Part shown: piece after piece, positions 26,952-37,542 of the stretch
Position numbering within the stretch: position 1 is the first letter of the stretch
Layout of the letters: each line of letters starts with the position of its first letter
Assembly (NCBI GenBank): GCA_016716885.1
Contig: JADJUV010000006.1
Location: 1-64,000, forward strand
Reading direction: 5' to 3'
Length of the DNA: 64,000 nucleotides
DNA from: Candidatus Trichofilum aggregatum
GTDB taxonomy: Bacteria; Chloroflexota; Anaerolineae; Promineifilales; Promineifilaceae
Program-made: the position numbers and the translations under genes
The notes under the pieces: generated by a model
What the model was told of the DNA's origin: nothing
The model's input: only the letters and a program-made list of their open reading frames with translations
The model's database searches: none

Positions 26952-28064
26952 TTAAGCTTCCTGGCGACGACGGATGGCGAAAAGCACACCCAACCCAACC
27001 AAAACCGCGACCGCCATCATCGGCATGAGCATGGTGCTGGTATTGCCACCAAATGTGGTCAGAGCCACATCGGTGGGTTCGCCCGTCACTGTGGCCGAAG
27101 CTGAACCGGAAGTCGAGGTTTGTTGATCAATGAAAGCCGTCCAGGTAACCACATTGGTTACACTATCGGTAATGGTTGTTGTGGCGGTGAAATAAGCGCC
27201 ATCACCAGGGCCAACAGCAGCGGGGAAATTGTTTAACAAGGTACCCAGTTTGTCATCAACCACGGTGTGGGTGGTGATGGTCACATTACCGGTATTGACC
27301 ATGGTGTAGCAGTAGGTAACGTCACTGTTGTAGGGGGCCGAGATGTTGTTGGTGGTAGCACAAGTACTGGCATCCAAACCAACGGTTTTGGTCACGACAA
27401 CGCTGAGGACAACCGGCGTTTCACCACAGATGTTTAAATTGACGGAAGCAACGGAACCGGTGTCACCAGCCGCCGCATCAATGGCACAGAATTGCCAGTC
27501 ACCGTTTACGGCGCCGGTGAACCCGGAGAAGTCAGCTAAACCAGCCTGACCATCGGGGCCAGGGTTGAAATCACAAATGCCATTCGTCTGACAAACAACG
27601 GCAGGATTGCCAGTGCCTACTTGTTCAGCATCGGTCGCGGCCGCGTCATAGAAATTCAACGGATAAGCCGCACTTAAGTCAGAGGTGGAACCAAACCCCG
27701 TGCCAGCCGGGCCAGCTACACCGGGGCGAGCCATGATATACAATTGGCTGGCCGCAGGATCAGCTAACCGGTAGGTAATATCCCCTACCCAAGAATGCGT
27801 GGCGCCTACGGTTACAGAAACGTAGGTGGTATTACCATATAAACCACTCACCGGAATGTTGGTACAAACACCTGCTGGGGTATTGTCCGGGATAGTGCCT
27901 GGTGCTACCGTAAAGGTCGCACAGTCGGCACCCGCACCAACTACTGCCGCATCCGCAATGGCCTGAACGCCACCCAAACGAACCGTTTGTTCAGCCATCA
28001 CAGCCGCTGTAAAAACAACGACGAAAGCCATAACTAGAGCTACTATCAAAAACCGCTTTTTCAT
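26952..28064 (-). CDS. Secreted surface protein with P-like domain and C-terminal anchor
   Basis: 370 residues. A signal peptide (MKKRFLIVALVMAFVVVF) is followed by a region resembling the proprotein-convertase P/subtilisin-associated beta-sandwich (THSWVGDITYRL, FSGFTGAVNGDWQFCAID), then a DUF11-like repeat (VTKTVGLDASTC to TITDSVTNVVTW), and a C-terminal hydrophobic helix ending in IRRRQEA, typical of proteins retained at the cell surface. Several Cys pairs may form disulfides. RBS GGAGG precedes the ATG. Confidence 0.75.
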   Translation of the reverse strand: MKKRFLIVALVMAFVVVFTAAVMAEQTVRLGGVQAIADAAVVGAGADCATFTVAPGTIPDNTPAGVCTNIPVSGLYGNTTYVSVTVGATHSWVGDITYRLADPAASQLYIMARPGVAGPAGTGFGSTSDLSAAYPLNFYDAAATDAEQVGTGNPAVVCQTNGICDFNPGPDGQAGLADFSGFTGAVNGDWQFCAIDAAAGDTGSVASVNLNICGETPVVLSVVVTKTVGLDASTCATTNNISAPYNSDVTYCYTMVNTGNVTITTHTVVDDKLGTLLNNFPAAVGPGDGAYFTATTTITDSVTNVVTWTAFIDQQTSTSGSASATVTGEPTDVALTTFGGNTSTMLMPMMAVAVLVGLGVLFAIRRRQEA

Positions 28065-28248
28065 TTTCTCCTCCTTAAATTAAAAAACGAACAACTACCA
28101 AGGGATTTTTCCCTTCAAATTCCCTGAGCAATTGACTATAGACGACAATATCTACCTGCAATGCCCATATTTCAGTCCTAGTATAGCGCAAAAATGAGTA
28201 ATGTCTAAGAATACAGTCGAGGAAACTAGGGTGGGCCAGACTGACTTA

Positions 28249-30255
28249 TCATTTCCAGGCTGGTCGCCCCAGCGTTTGGGTACGCCCATCATAAAAGGTT
28301 TGGCTGAAATCCAGGTAATTCTGCCAGGCATCGCGGGCATCATCATGACGCCCCAACTCGGTGTAGAGTTGCGCCAGATAGAAATAGGCGGCGGTACAAA
28401 TGGGGGTATATTCCTGGGGCACGCGGCCGCGAACTTGCTCCAGTTCCCCAAAGGCCGCTTCTTTTTGCCCCTCAAGGTATAACAACACAGCCAGATTCAC
28501 GGTAAAGGTACAGGCCTTACCCGGTACAGCCTCGCGGCCGCGCACCAGCGCCTCTATCGCTAAGGGCATCTCGTCGCTGTGCTGAAAACGAAGCGATAGC
28601 CGTTCGTAGGCCCGTTGCAGAATGTTTTCCAGGGCGATGGCTTCGTATTCATTCGTGGGGATGGGCACAGAGGTGAAGATGCGGGTCAGGATTTGTTCAG
28701 CTTCGGCTAACTGGCCCTGCGCTAACTGAACATCTACTTGCTCCAGGTAGGCATTCACGACCTGAAGGTAGACGTAGAAAGAGTCGAGGCTGGGTTGGCG
28801 ATTGATGATGGTTTGCGCGGCCGCGAACGCTGCCTCGTTCTGCCCATCCGTGCGCAGAAAATAAGTGTACTGATTCCAGTTAAACAGAGAGGTCGGATCC
28901 GTCTCCACCCCCCAGGCCCACAGAGATAAATCCGTGCGCCAGGCCGTGTTGTAACGAATCGTCTGGACTGACAAGGGCAGGCAAAGCAACACCGCTCCCA
29001 ACCCGATCCAACCCGCCTGCCGGGGTTCCACCTTCTCACGAACCAGGGACACCACCGCCCCACCCGTCACGACCAGGGCCAACAGCAAACCCAACAACGG
29101 CAGGTACAAATATCGATCATGGACGATGTGTTCAGGGATGAAGTGGCGAAATGACAAGACGGGTAACAGGAAAACGAGGAAGAAGGTCAGCCCCAGCCCA
29201 ATCTGGCGGGCTGATGTCGGCTCGGATTGACGCAGCGAACTCAGCAGAACCGCCACCAAAACAGCCAGCAGCAGCACGGACACCAACGGCAAGATGAAGT
29301 TGGCGACGCCGAGATTGTCCGGGGTGACGGCCCGCACGGCATAGGAAGGGCCAAGGCGGACGGGCAACAGGCTTTGGCGCAGGTAAAAGAAGATCAAACT
29401 GGGTTGGGTGAGGAGTAAGGATGCGTTGCTCACGACCCAGCCTTTGGCGGTGGCGAATTGCCCCAGCACTGCCAGGCGCATGATGAAGTAGATGGTGGCC
29501 GCGGCCGCGAACGGAACCGCCCCCTTCCCCGCCAGCAACAACCGTTGCCGCATGGTGCCCCTTTCTAACCAGAACAAAGTCAGAAACACCAGTACCGGAT
29601 AAAACAGGCCTACTTCTTTGGCTAACAAGGAGAGGAAGAAGAGCAGCGTCGCGGCCGCGAACCAACCCCATTGCCGCCGTGCCCGCCCTACTAACACACA
29701 CCACCACGATCCCAAAACAAACAGGGCGACCAACATATCCGGTGAGCCAGAAATCCAGGTGACAGACTCCACATGGGTGGGATGGATGGCAAACAGGGCC
29801 AGGATTGCGGCCGCGAACAAGCGTGATATCTCCAATCGCCGAAGCACCCCATAAGCCACAACCAGCACCGCCACATGCAACAACAGGTTCAGGCTATGCC
29901 AACCAACGGCACTATCCACCCCCCACAAACGGTGGTTCACGATCAGCCACAACATAAACACAGGCCGCCAATAATCACTAGAAGCCTCATCCCCACCCAC
30001 CTTAAACGACCAGACATCTTGCGTCATGGCCTGCCAGAAGTAATCGGGATCACGCACCAACGGGCTGAGCAAAATCTGTTTGCTGTCATCATAAACAAAA
30101 CCACCCCCCAACCCATTGCTAAACACCAGGCAAGTGATGGCCCCAATCACCAGCAAAATAATAACATCTGGCTCCCACCCTGGTTGCGCCAACCAGGCCA
30201 GTAACCGATCCAACCAATCATTCCGTCGTACTTGAGGCGAACTTGATTCATTCAT
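28249..30255 (-). CDS. TMTC-like membrane protein with C-terminal TPR region
   Basis: About 668 residues from the ATG at 30255 (the frame opens at 30411, but that extension crosses a G-rich spacer). About ten membrane segments with the luminal loop pattern GGGFVYDDSKQI, YWRPVF, HSLNLLLHV and FAIHPTHVESVTWISG, typical of GT-C glycosyltransferases of the TMTC/O-mannosyltransferase type, where Asp-Asp and His-Pro residues mark the site. The last ~200 residues are TPR-like helices. Likely transfers a sugar from a lipid carrier; acceptor unknown. Six octamer sites. Confidence 0.78.
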   Translation of the reverse strand: MNESSSPQVRRNDWLDRLLAWLAQPGWEPDVIILLVIGAITCLVFSNGLGGGFVYDDSKQILLSPLVRDPDYFWQAMTQDVWSFKVGGDEASSDYWRPVFMLWLIVNHRLWGVDSAVGWHSLNLLLHVAVLVVAYGVLRRLEISRLFAAAILALFAIHPTHVESVTWISGSPDMLVALFVLGSWWCVLVGRARRQWGWFAAATLLFFLSLLAKEVGLFYPVLVFLTLFWLERGTMRQRLLLAGKGAVPFAAAATIYFIMRLAVLGQFATAKGWVVSNASLLLTQPSLIFFYLRQSLLPVRLGPSYAVRAVTPDNLGVANFILPLVSVLLLAVLVAVLLSSLRQSEPTSARQIGLGLTFFLVFLLPVLSFRHFIPEHIVHDRYLYLPLLGLLLALVVTGGAVVSLVREKVEPRQAGWIGLGAVLLCLPLSVQTIRYNTAWRTDLSLWAWGVETDPTSLFNWNQYTYFLRTDGQNEAAFAAAQTIINRQPSLDSFYVYLQVVNAYLEQVDVQLAQGQLAEAEQILTRIFTSVPIPTNEYEAIALENILQRAYERLSLRFQHSDEMPLAIEALVRGREAVPGKACTFTVNLAVLLYLEGQKEAAFGELEQVRGRVPQEYTPICTAAYFYLAQLYTELGRHDDARDAWQNYLDFSQTFYDGRTQTLGRPAWK

Positions 30256-30310
30256 AACAAATTGGCAAGGCAAAAGCGGTTTCTCAGCAATTCTCATTTG
30301 ACGATTCGTA

Positions 30311-30345
30311 GGGGGGGACAGGTGGGCCAGGGGGGGGGGCGGGCG
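30311..30345. repeat. Poly-G tracts in 5' leader
   Basis: Runs of seven and about ten G within 35 bp, 56-90 bp upstream of the TMTC-like start. Comparable G runs precede the minus-strand genes at 3703 and 7867. Confidence 0.7.
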
Positions 30346-30443
30346 AGACGCGGAAAGATCGTTTCCCGTTTCATCCCCATTGAACCCGCGTCGTCCCGCC
30401 CCTACCTTCATTAGCTGTCAAATTGAGAATGGCCGCGGTTTCT

Positions 30444-33400
30444 TTACGGGGCCGCCATCAGCAATTGTCCGGCGGCTCCCTGGTGAGTTGTCACATGCCC
30501 ATCCGGCCAGCGCACCGTGACCGTCGCCTGGGTGTGGGTTCCCAAACCAAAAACCAACGTGGCACTATCCTGGGAAAGATACCCATTACCGGCGTGGATT
30601 TCGCGGCTGGTATTGGCGCCATCGGGCAGGGTGACGGTAATGCGTGCACCCACACCAGTGGGGTTACTAACCGGACCAGCCAGACGAATACGCAGACCGT
30701 TATGCCCGGGCACGCCCCCATTGTGGAAGAGAAGCGGCGCGTGGTTATTTAGCCCCACCGCCACATCGACCCAGCCATCCTGGTCATAATCGGAGACCGC
30801 CAGACCTCGCCCTTCATACGGCACAAACAGGCCACTTTGGGCCGTAGGCACAGAGGTGAATGTGCCATCCCCTTGCCCTTTTAACCAGTAGCTCACGCCA
30901 CCGCTGTAAGCCATGATCTCATGATCGGCCCCGTGGAAGTTGCCAACCAGGTAGAGATCATCCAGGCCGTCATTATCGAGGTCGGCGGTGGTGATGCCAT
31001 AAGCGGCGGTGGCTTGAGCGGCAATGGGCAGGGGGGCGGCAGTGAAGCGGCCCGCCCCATCGTTGGTGAATACAGTGTGGGCCAGGGTCGCGGCCGCGTA
31101 CGAACCCACCCCCGCTAATCTCGCCCCATAAATCTGGTCAATCGTCGCTTCCGCATAGCCCCGGAACGTAGGGAACGCTTCCAGAATGAAGGGCATGGTA
31201 CGCCCGACCATGCCCCGCTCACGCATGGGGCGCAAAGCGCCATTCCCCACGTCGTTTCTACCAGGTCGAGGGTGCCGTTACCATCCATATCACCGGCGTA
31301 AAGCACCAGGGGTTGTTCCAGCGAAGCCTGGTAAGGGGTGTTGAGGCCGAGGTTCGCGGCCGCAAAATCCATATCCCCATCCCGGTCAAAGTCACCCGCC
31401 GTGAGGCCTGTCCACAAACCCAGCCAGGTTTGTAACCCGGCCTCTTGAGTGGACTGTACCAGCGTGCCAGTATCATTGCGGAACAGATGCACCGGCCCCC
31501 ACTCCGTCGCCAGGAGCAGGTCACTATCAGCGTCGTTATCTATATCCAGCCAGATGGCCCCCGTGACCATCGCCAGGTTGTTCAAACCGGGGGCCACCTG
31601 GGCGGTTACATCTACCAGTTGCCCCGTTTCGTTGCGGTACAGCTTGCTGGAAGCGGCCAGCGGCCATTGCCCCGGTATGACCCGCCCACCCACAAACAGG
31701 TCCACATCGCCGTCCCGGTCAAAGTCCGCGGCCGCGAGCGCCCCACTTGATGAGCTGGATTGATCCTGCCAGGATGGGTCTTCGGTCAGGAAGCCGGTTT
31801 CGTTGGCGACCAGACGTGCCCCCACCCGGTCCGGGGATTGCCCCGATTCGACACTACTATAGGAAAGAAGCAGATCGGGCGCGGCCGCAAGTCCCGCATA
31901 CCACCACAAACCGGCCATCTCCTCTTCGCTGGCAACGCTGCCAGTCGCCACAGGCACAAACAGACCATTACCCTGATTCTGGTACAACAGACCGGCCTGC
32001 CCTAGTGCCCCAGGCATGTATAAATCATCCAGGCCATCTCCGTTGGCATCCCCCCAGGTGATACCTGGCCCCAACACGGACAGTTTGCGGGGCAAAAGGG
32101 GCTGAACGGCAAAATCATCAAAGGCACTTTCCCAATGGGAGCCGGTCACACCAGCCGCCTGAGAACGTTCGGTGAACTGGGTTGGGATGGTGTCAGCGGT
32201 TTGCACCGGATTCAAGGTGGCCGCTTCTGCCGGTTCGGTAATGGTGTAAAGGGTGTTGGGCTGGAGCGCGCCGGACTGGGTGTCGGGGAACAGTTGCACC
32301 TGCCCCGACGGCCATTCCACCCGTAGCTCACGGATGATGCCCGCACTGCCCAGACCAAATACGGCCACGGGCTGATGGTTGGAAAGGTAGCCACCGGAAG
32401 CAGTGACCAGGCGAGTCTGTACGCCATTATCGGTGGTCAGAATAACTTTGGCCCCAATGCCCTGGGCATTGGATGTCTGCCCCAACAGGCGCACTACCAA
32501 ACGGTTAGCGGTGGCGTCATTGCGATAAATTCCGGCGACATCGTTCATGTAGTTGACGACGACATCCAGGTCCCCATCATTATCCAGGTCGGCCAGACTG
32601 GCACCGTTGCCTACTTTGGCCGTATTGAACCCCCACTGGGCCGACACTTCGCTAAAGGTGAGGTCGCCATTGTTGCGGAAGATGACGTTGGGGTTGTCCA
32701 GGGTGGGGTATTGTTCCAGGAAGGCCATGAACGCGTCACGTCCCTGGGTTTGCAGGATTTGTTCGGCTTGCGCGGCCGCGTCGCTATCCATCAAATCACG
32801 CACCATGCCATTGGTAATCAGCAAATCCAGGAACCCATCCAGGTCAAAATCAGCAAATTTGGCCGTCCAGGTCCAATCGCTGGCGGCCACATCGGCCATC
32901 CAGGCAATGTCGCTAAACGAGCCATCGCCGTTGTTCAGGTAGAGACTGTTGCGCATCATCTGCGGCGCAAACTCCGGGGGAGTGGGGGACATATCCATGG
33001 CCCCATGTTGGGTCAGACGCAGGGTAGGATCACGACTGATCATGTCGCCGATGAAGTAATCCTGGTAGCCGTCGTTGTTAATGTCGCCAAAATCGATACC
33101 CATGGAGAACCAGGGGGTATGTTGCATCATCATGGGGTCAATCAGGCTAAAGGTGCCATCCCCATTGTTGTGGTAGAAGGTATCCGGCGACCAGAGGTCG
33201 TTGGTGACGTAGAGGTCAGGCCAGTTATCGTTGTCAATGTCGGTGAAGGTGGCAGAGAGGCCCCAATACCCACCGACGATACCGGCCGCGGCCGCGACCT
33301 CAGCAAATGTGCCATCGCCATTGTTCTGGTAGAGCAAGTCTCGTTCACCCAACTCACGCAGGGAACCAGCACCCCCTTCGCCGGGCAAGATAACCACCCG

Positions 33401-34131
33401 GTCTTGCAGTTCCGGGGGAACGATCAACTGCCCATCCGCCGTCTGTTGCAGGCGCAGACTTTCCGTTTCCACTTCAATGGCATTGGGCCGATAGGTGGCT
33501 ACATAAAAGTCCAGATCACCGTCCCGGTCATAATCGGCAAAGGTGGCGGTGGTTGAACCACCCGCGTAGGTCACACCAGCATCTTCGGTGACATCCCGGA
33601 ACTGGCCGTTGCCCCGGTTCTCAAACAGGCGATTAGAGGCTTTCCAGTTGGTGACAAAGAGGTCGAGGTCGCCATCGTTGTCTATATCGGCAAAGTAGGC
33701 CCCGACGGTAAAACCACCCGCCGCTGTGACGTCGTCTAGCCCCGCGGCCGCGGTCACATCCTCAAACTGCATATTGCCTTTATTGCGGTAAAGGACATCG
33801 GCCCCTTCCTCGTTACAGAGGAAAATGTCTACCCGCCCATCCCCGTCGTAGTCGCCCACCGCCACACCCGCCCCGTTGTAGGTGTACTTCACCTGATTCT
33901 CCAGAGAGAGGTTGTTGACAAAATGGACGCCGGTCTCAGTTGAGGTGAGGGCGGCCATCAGGGTAGCCGATGTCGTGCCGGTAACGGGTAACGGCTGGGC
34001 GGTAATCCCGGCGGAAGGCTGGGGCGTTGGTTCTGGCTTTGGCGGGAAAGGAGCAGGATCGCGGCCGCGATAATCACCACGCCTAACAAGGCCAACGGAA
34101 TGAGCAGTTTGGGGTTACGTAACAAATTCAC
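30444..34131 (-). CDS. FG-GAP/VCBS and ASPIC/UnbV repeat surface protein, with two frame breaks
   Basis: Start is GTG at 34131 after AGGAGG: a membrane anchor (NLLRNPKLLIPLALLGVVII), a frame change near 34045, a linker PEPTPQPSAG, then about 12 FG-GAP repeats with Ca-binding DxDxDG loops (GDYDGDGRVDIF, DIDNDGDLDLFVTN), each followed by ENRGNG-type strands. Two ASPIC/UnbV domains (VEWPSGQVQLFPD near 570; VRWPDGHVTTHQG at the end). A second break at 31240 is repaired by one G in a G4 run, joining LVETTWGN to GALRPMRERG. Repaired length is about 1,220 residues. Probable extracellular beta-propeller adhesin. Confidence 0.82.
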
Positions 34132-34251
34132 TTCTTCTCTTCCTCCTAAAAAACAGCCAGTCAGCCATCAGCCAGTCAGCCTGGCACGGAATCGTTAGGG
34201 CTGACGCGCTGACAAGCTGACAAGCTGATTACTTTCTGTCGGCTTCTGCCG

Positions 34252-37233
34252 CTAGGAAACCGTGATACGCGAACCGGTGGGGCCTTTGCTCACTTCGATG
34301 CGGTTGGGAAAGGCATCTTTGAGTTCATCTATGTGGGTAATGATCAGGATACGGACAAAGTCATCCTGGATGGTGTTGATGGCTTCGACGAGTCGTTGCC
34401 GTCCTGCCGGGTCCTGACTGCCAAACCCTTCATCTATCACCAGGGTTTGCAGGCGCGCCCCGGATCGTTTGGCTAATACCTGGGAAAGGGCCAGGCGCAA
34501 GGCAAAATTGACGCGAAACTGCTCTCCCCCGGAGTAATTTTCGTAAGGGCGTTCGCCCGCCCCATCAATAATGGTGATGTCCAGGGTTTCCCGCATCTCC
34601 CCTTTGCGGCTTTTCAACGCCTTTTGGGTATCAAAGCTGATCCGCATATCGCCATTGGTCAGCCGATCTAACAAGCTGTTAGCCCGTTCCTCAATGTCGG
34701 GCAGGGCCTGCTCGATGAGGAGCGCCTGAACCCCTTCGCGGCCGCACGCCTTCTCCAACATTTTTAGCCGGTTAATCAGCAGGGATTGGGCCTCTTTTGC
34801 GGCCAGCGTGGTTTGCTGTTGCAGCAACCGCTCCGTCAGCACCGCCAGACGGCTCTGCATTACCCCCACCTTGCGGTCGGCCTGGGTCTTCTGCTCCCGC
34901 AACAGGTTCACCTCTTTCTCCAGCCGGAGCAGTTCGGCCTGATCCCCTTGCAGGGCCGTCAAAGCCTCTTGCGCTGTCTGGTACTGTTGCTCCTGCTCCA
35001 GCAAATGTTTTTCTTGTTCGCTGATCTGGCTAACGCCTTCAGCCAGGGCTTCCGCCAATGGTTTGACGGCAGCCTCAGCCTGGCGGAGTTCTTGTTGACG
35101 AGCAGGGGCCTGGTTGAGCGATTGGTGGGTTTGGCGGGCCGCGTCATGGGCGGCGGGGTCATATTGGATCGCGGCCGCGGCCGCGCGCAATTCAGCCAAC
35201 ACCACCTGTGCTTCCTGGGCATAATCCCCCTGAGCCAATACCTGCTGCACCGAGGTTAACTCCACCTGCCCTAGTTGCGCCCAATCGGCCACCAACCGGT
35301 CAATTTCTGCTAGACGAGCTTCCGCGGCCGCGAGTTGCCGGGTTAATTCCTGTTTTTCTTTCTCCAGGCGGGGTTTGACCTGGACGGCCTGGGTTAACAT
35401 CTGCACCTGCTGGCGCGGTCCGGCCAGGGGCAACTCATCGGCCAGGCACTTCTCCAATTCCGCCAGTCGTGCCGCTTCCCCTGATTCCCACTCCGCTACC
35501 GCCTGCTCAATCTCCTGCAAACGGGCTTCAGCCACCGCCACGCGCTGTTGTTGGGCTTGCTGATCCCGTTCCAGCTTGTCGCCTAATTTGAGCAGTTTCT
35601 CCAGATTGGCGATTTCGCCAGTCAATCGTTTGAGGTGGGCCTGGTTCTGGCTGTACTCCTGGCGACCCGCCTGATTTTCGCTTTCCAGTTCAGCCAGGAC
35701 GGCCTGACGGTGTTGCTCGCTGAGGGGCTGGCCGCACAGAGGGCATTCACTGCCTGTTTCCTCTTGCAGTTTTTCGATACGGTCGTTGTGTTTCTGGCCG
35801 CGCTCTTTCAACCGCTCTTGTTGGGTGTTCAGGTTATCTCGTTCACCCAGGGCGCGGGCGTGTTGCTCCCGCTGACTGGACTGTGCGGCCACCTGGGCCG
35901 CAAACTCCACCAGCAAGGTGTTGGCTTCCAGGCGATTTTTCAGGACACCCTCACGCTCTTTTTGCAGACTTTGCACCCGGCGCAGGCGGGTTTGTAACTG
36001 ACCCACCTCTTGTGACCACAGTTTGCGTTCGTTTTCCAGGTTTTGTAGCTGGGTGCGGACTTCCTGCAAGGTTTTGTCTTGCTCGGCCAGGGCGGTCAAT
36101 TTTCCCTCTATCTCAAGCAATCGTGCCTGAGCCTGGGTTTGCTGGGCGGCCACGGTTGTCCGTTCGGTTTGGGCAGAGGCGACTCGTTGGGCCTGGGTTT
36201 GTAGTTCGGTCTGGCGTTGGGTGAGACGACTTTTTTCGCGTTCCAGGGTGAGTTCATGCGGCCGCATCTCCCGTTGCCGCGCATGGTACTGTTCCGCCTT
36301 CGCCTGCCAGGTGTGCAAGGTGGTCTCGGCCTGTTCCCAGGCCACAAAGGCGGCCAAGATCGCCTCGGTCTGGTCAAGAATCGTCTGGAACGAGTCCCTC
36401 TGCGTTTGCCGTTGCGCCTGGGTGCGACGCAGGTTATCCAGCGTTTGGCGGGTACGGGCAAGGCTGGTGTGCAAGTTGGTAACCAGTTGTTTTTGCTGTT
36501 TGGCCGCTTCTTCGGCCCGGCGCAATTGGGCCAGCAGGGCCTCTTTGTCACCCAAACGGCCCATCACTTCCTCAAGTTCCGTCTGAGCCTGGAGCAGTTC
36601 CGTTTCGCGGTTATCTCGTTGGCCCAACTCCTCTTCGATTTCGCGCAGACGGCTTTCCAGCAGAAGAATCTGCCCTTCTTCTTGTTTGCGCCGTTCGGTC
36701 ACAGCTTCGCGGTAGGCGTCCCACTGGTTCACACCGAGCAGGTCGGCCAGGATTTCTTTGCGCCGGTTGGGGGTTTTGGTGGTGAATTCGTCGGCTTTGC
36801 CCTGGAGCAGGAAGCTGGCGTTGGTGAAGGTGTCGTAGGTGAGGCGGAGCAGTTTTTCGATGGCTTCCTGGGTTTCGCGGCTTTTGCCTTCGCTGAGGGT
36901 TTTCCAACCGCTTTCGGTTTGTAGCTGGAATTCTAGAACGAGGGTTTTGCCCAGGGGTTTGCGCCGAATGACCCGATAGACGCCGCCATCTAGTTGGAAG
37001 GTAAAATGAACGGTAGCGGGTTCGCCGCGCGCGGCCGCGACCCGGTTGATCACGTCATCATCACTTCGTGCCCGGCTCTGCCCAAACAAGGCCCAGGTAA
37101 TGCCATCCAAAACGGACGATTTGCCCGCGCCGTTCAGCCCGGAGATGCAGGCCAGATGTAGGCCATTAAAATCGAGGGTGGCCGTTTCCCGGTATGAGAG
37201 AAAATTGGTAAGTTCTAACTTCAACGGAATCAT
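34252..37233 (-). CDS. sbcC: SbcC/Rad50-type DNA repair ATPase
   Basis: About 993 residues from the ATG at 37233. Walker A in SGLNGAGKSS near residue 36 of the N-terminal ATPase half, long coiled coils rich in Gln/Glu, a central zinc hook CPLC near 500, and the C-terminal half with signature YSGGEQFRVNF, Walker B TLVIDEGFGSQD and D-loop. With SbcD/Mre11 it processes hairpins and DNA ends. No sbcD gene is adjacent in the window. Several octamer sites, including an overlapping pair at 35171. Confidence 0.92.
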   Translation of the reverse strand: MIPLKLELTNFLSYRETATLDFNGLHLACISGLNGAGKSSVLDGITWALFGQSRARSDDDVINRVAAARGEPATVHFTFQLDGGVYRVIRRKPLGKTLVLEFQLQTESGWKTLSEGKSRETQEAIEKLLRLTYDTFTNASFLLQGKADEFTTKTPNRRKEILADLLGVNQWDAYREAVTERRKQEEGQILLLESRLREIEEELGQRDNRETELLQAQTELEEVMGRLGDKEALLAQLRRAEEAAKQQKQLVTNLHTSLARTRQTLDNLRRTQAQRQTQRDSFQTILDQTEAILAAFVAWEQAETTLHTWQAKAEQYHARQREMRPHELTLEREKSRLTQRQTELQTQAQRVASAQTERTTVAAQQTQAQARLLEIEGKLTALAEQDKTLQEVRTQLQNLENERKLWSQEVGQLQTRLRRVQSLQKEREGVLKNRLEANTLLVEFAAQVAAQSSQREQHARALGERDNLNTQQERLKERGQKHNDRIEKLQEETGSECPLCGQPLSEQHRQAVLAELESENQAGRQEYSQNQAHLKRLTGEIANLEKLLKLGDKLERDQQAQQQRVAVAEARLQEIEQAVAEWESGEAARLAELEKCLADELPLAGPRQQVQMLTQAVQVKPRLEKEKQELTRQLAAAEARLAEIDRLVADWAQLGQVELTSVQQVLAQGDYAQEAQVVLAELRAAAAAIQYDPAAHDAARQTHQSLNQAPARQQELRQAEAAVKPLAEALAEGVSQISEQEKHLLEQEQQYQTAQEALTALQGDQAELLRLEKEVNLLREQKTQADRKVGVMQSRLAVLTERLLQQQTTLAAKEAQSLLINRLKMLEKACGREGVQALLIEQALPDIEERANSLLDRLTNGDMRISFDTQKALKSRKGEMRETLDITIIDGAGERPYENYSGGEQFRVNFALRLALSQVLAKRSGARLQTLVIDEGFGSQDPAGRQRLVEAINTIQDDFVRILIITHIDELKDAFPNRIEVSKGPTGSRITVS

Positions 37234-37461
37234 GGCGACTGTTTTAACCTGTTTTAGGGGGAGAAGCAAAAGAAAATGAACCCATCCCACGCGGAGTGGA
37301 GAGTTTAATCGGAATGTCTCGTCCGGCTAAAGCCTCGACTCCGGGTTTGACCCGCCTAATTCCCCTCATCCCCGGCCCTTCTCCGGTGCGGGAGAGGGAG
37401 TCTGTCCCTCGCCCCCGTAGGGAGAGGGTTAGGGTGAGGGCCGTATCGATACAAAAGAGCA
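37234..37461. repeat. Spacer with G/C-skewed dispersed repeat
   Basis: Around 37362-37440 the sequence contains CCCCTCATCCCCGGCCCTTC and GGGAGAGGGTTAGGGTGAGG, an inverted pair seen as a common spacer element in many genomes of this kind. No gene is supported here. Confidence 0.55.
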
Positions 37462-37498
37462 ATAAAAAGAGCGGCCCGGATTTTGATCCAGGCCGCTC
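37462..37498 (-). terminator. Rho-independent terminator of the VanW gene
   Basis: GAGCGGCC (37469-37476) and GGCCGCTC (37491-37498), followed on the minus strand by TTTTTATT; a GTTTT tract lies on the other side. Confidence 0.85.
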
Positions 37499-37542
37499 GT
37501 TTTGATAGTTTTTTGATTCCCCTGCTTACCCGTTCCTGTGTT

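Noticed and set aside
32375..33556. 393-residue plus-strand open frame
   Set aside because: Antisense to the FG-GAP repeats; the repeat codons produce a long complementary frame. Its sequence has no domain or RBS.
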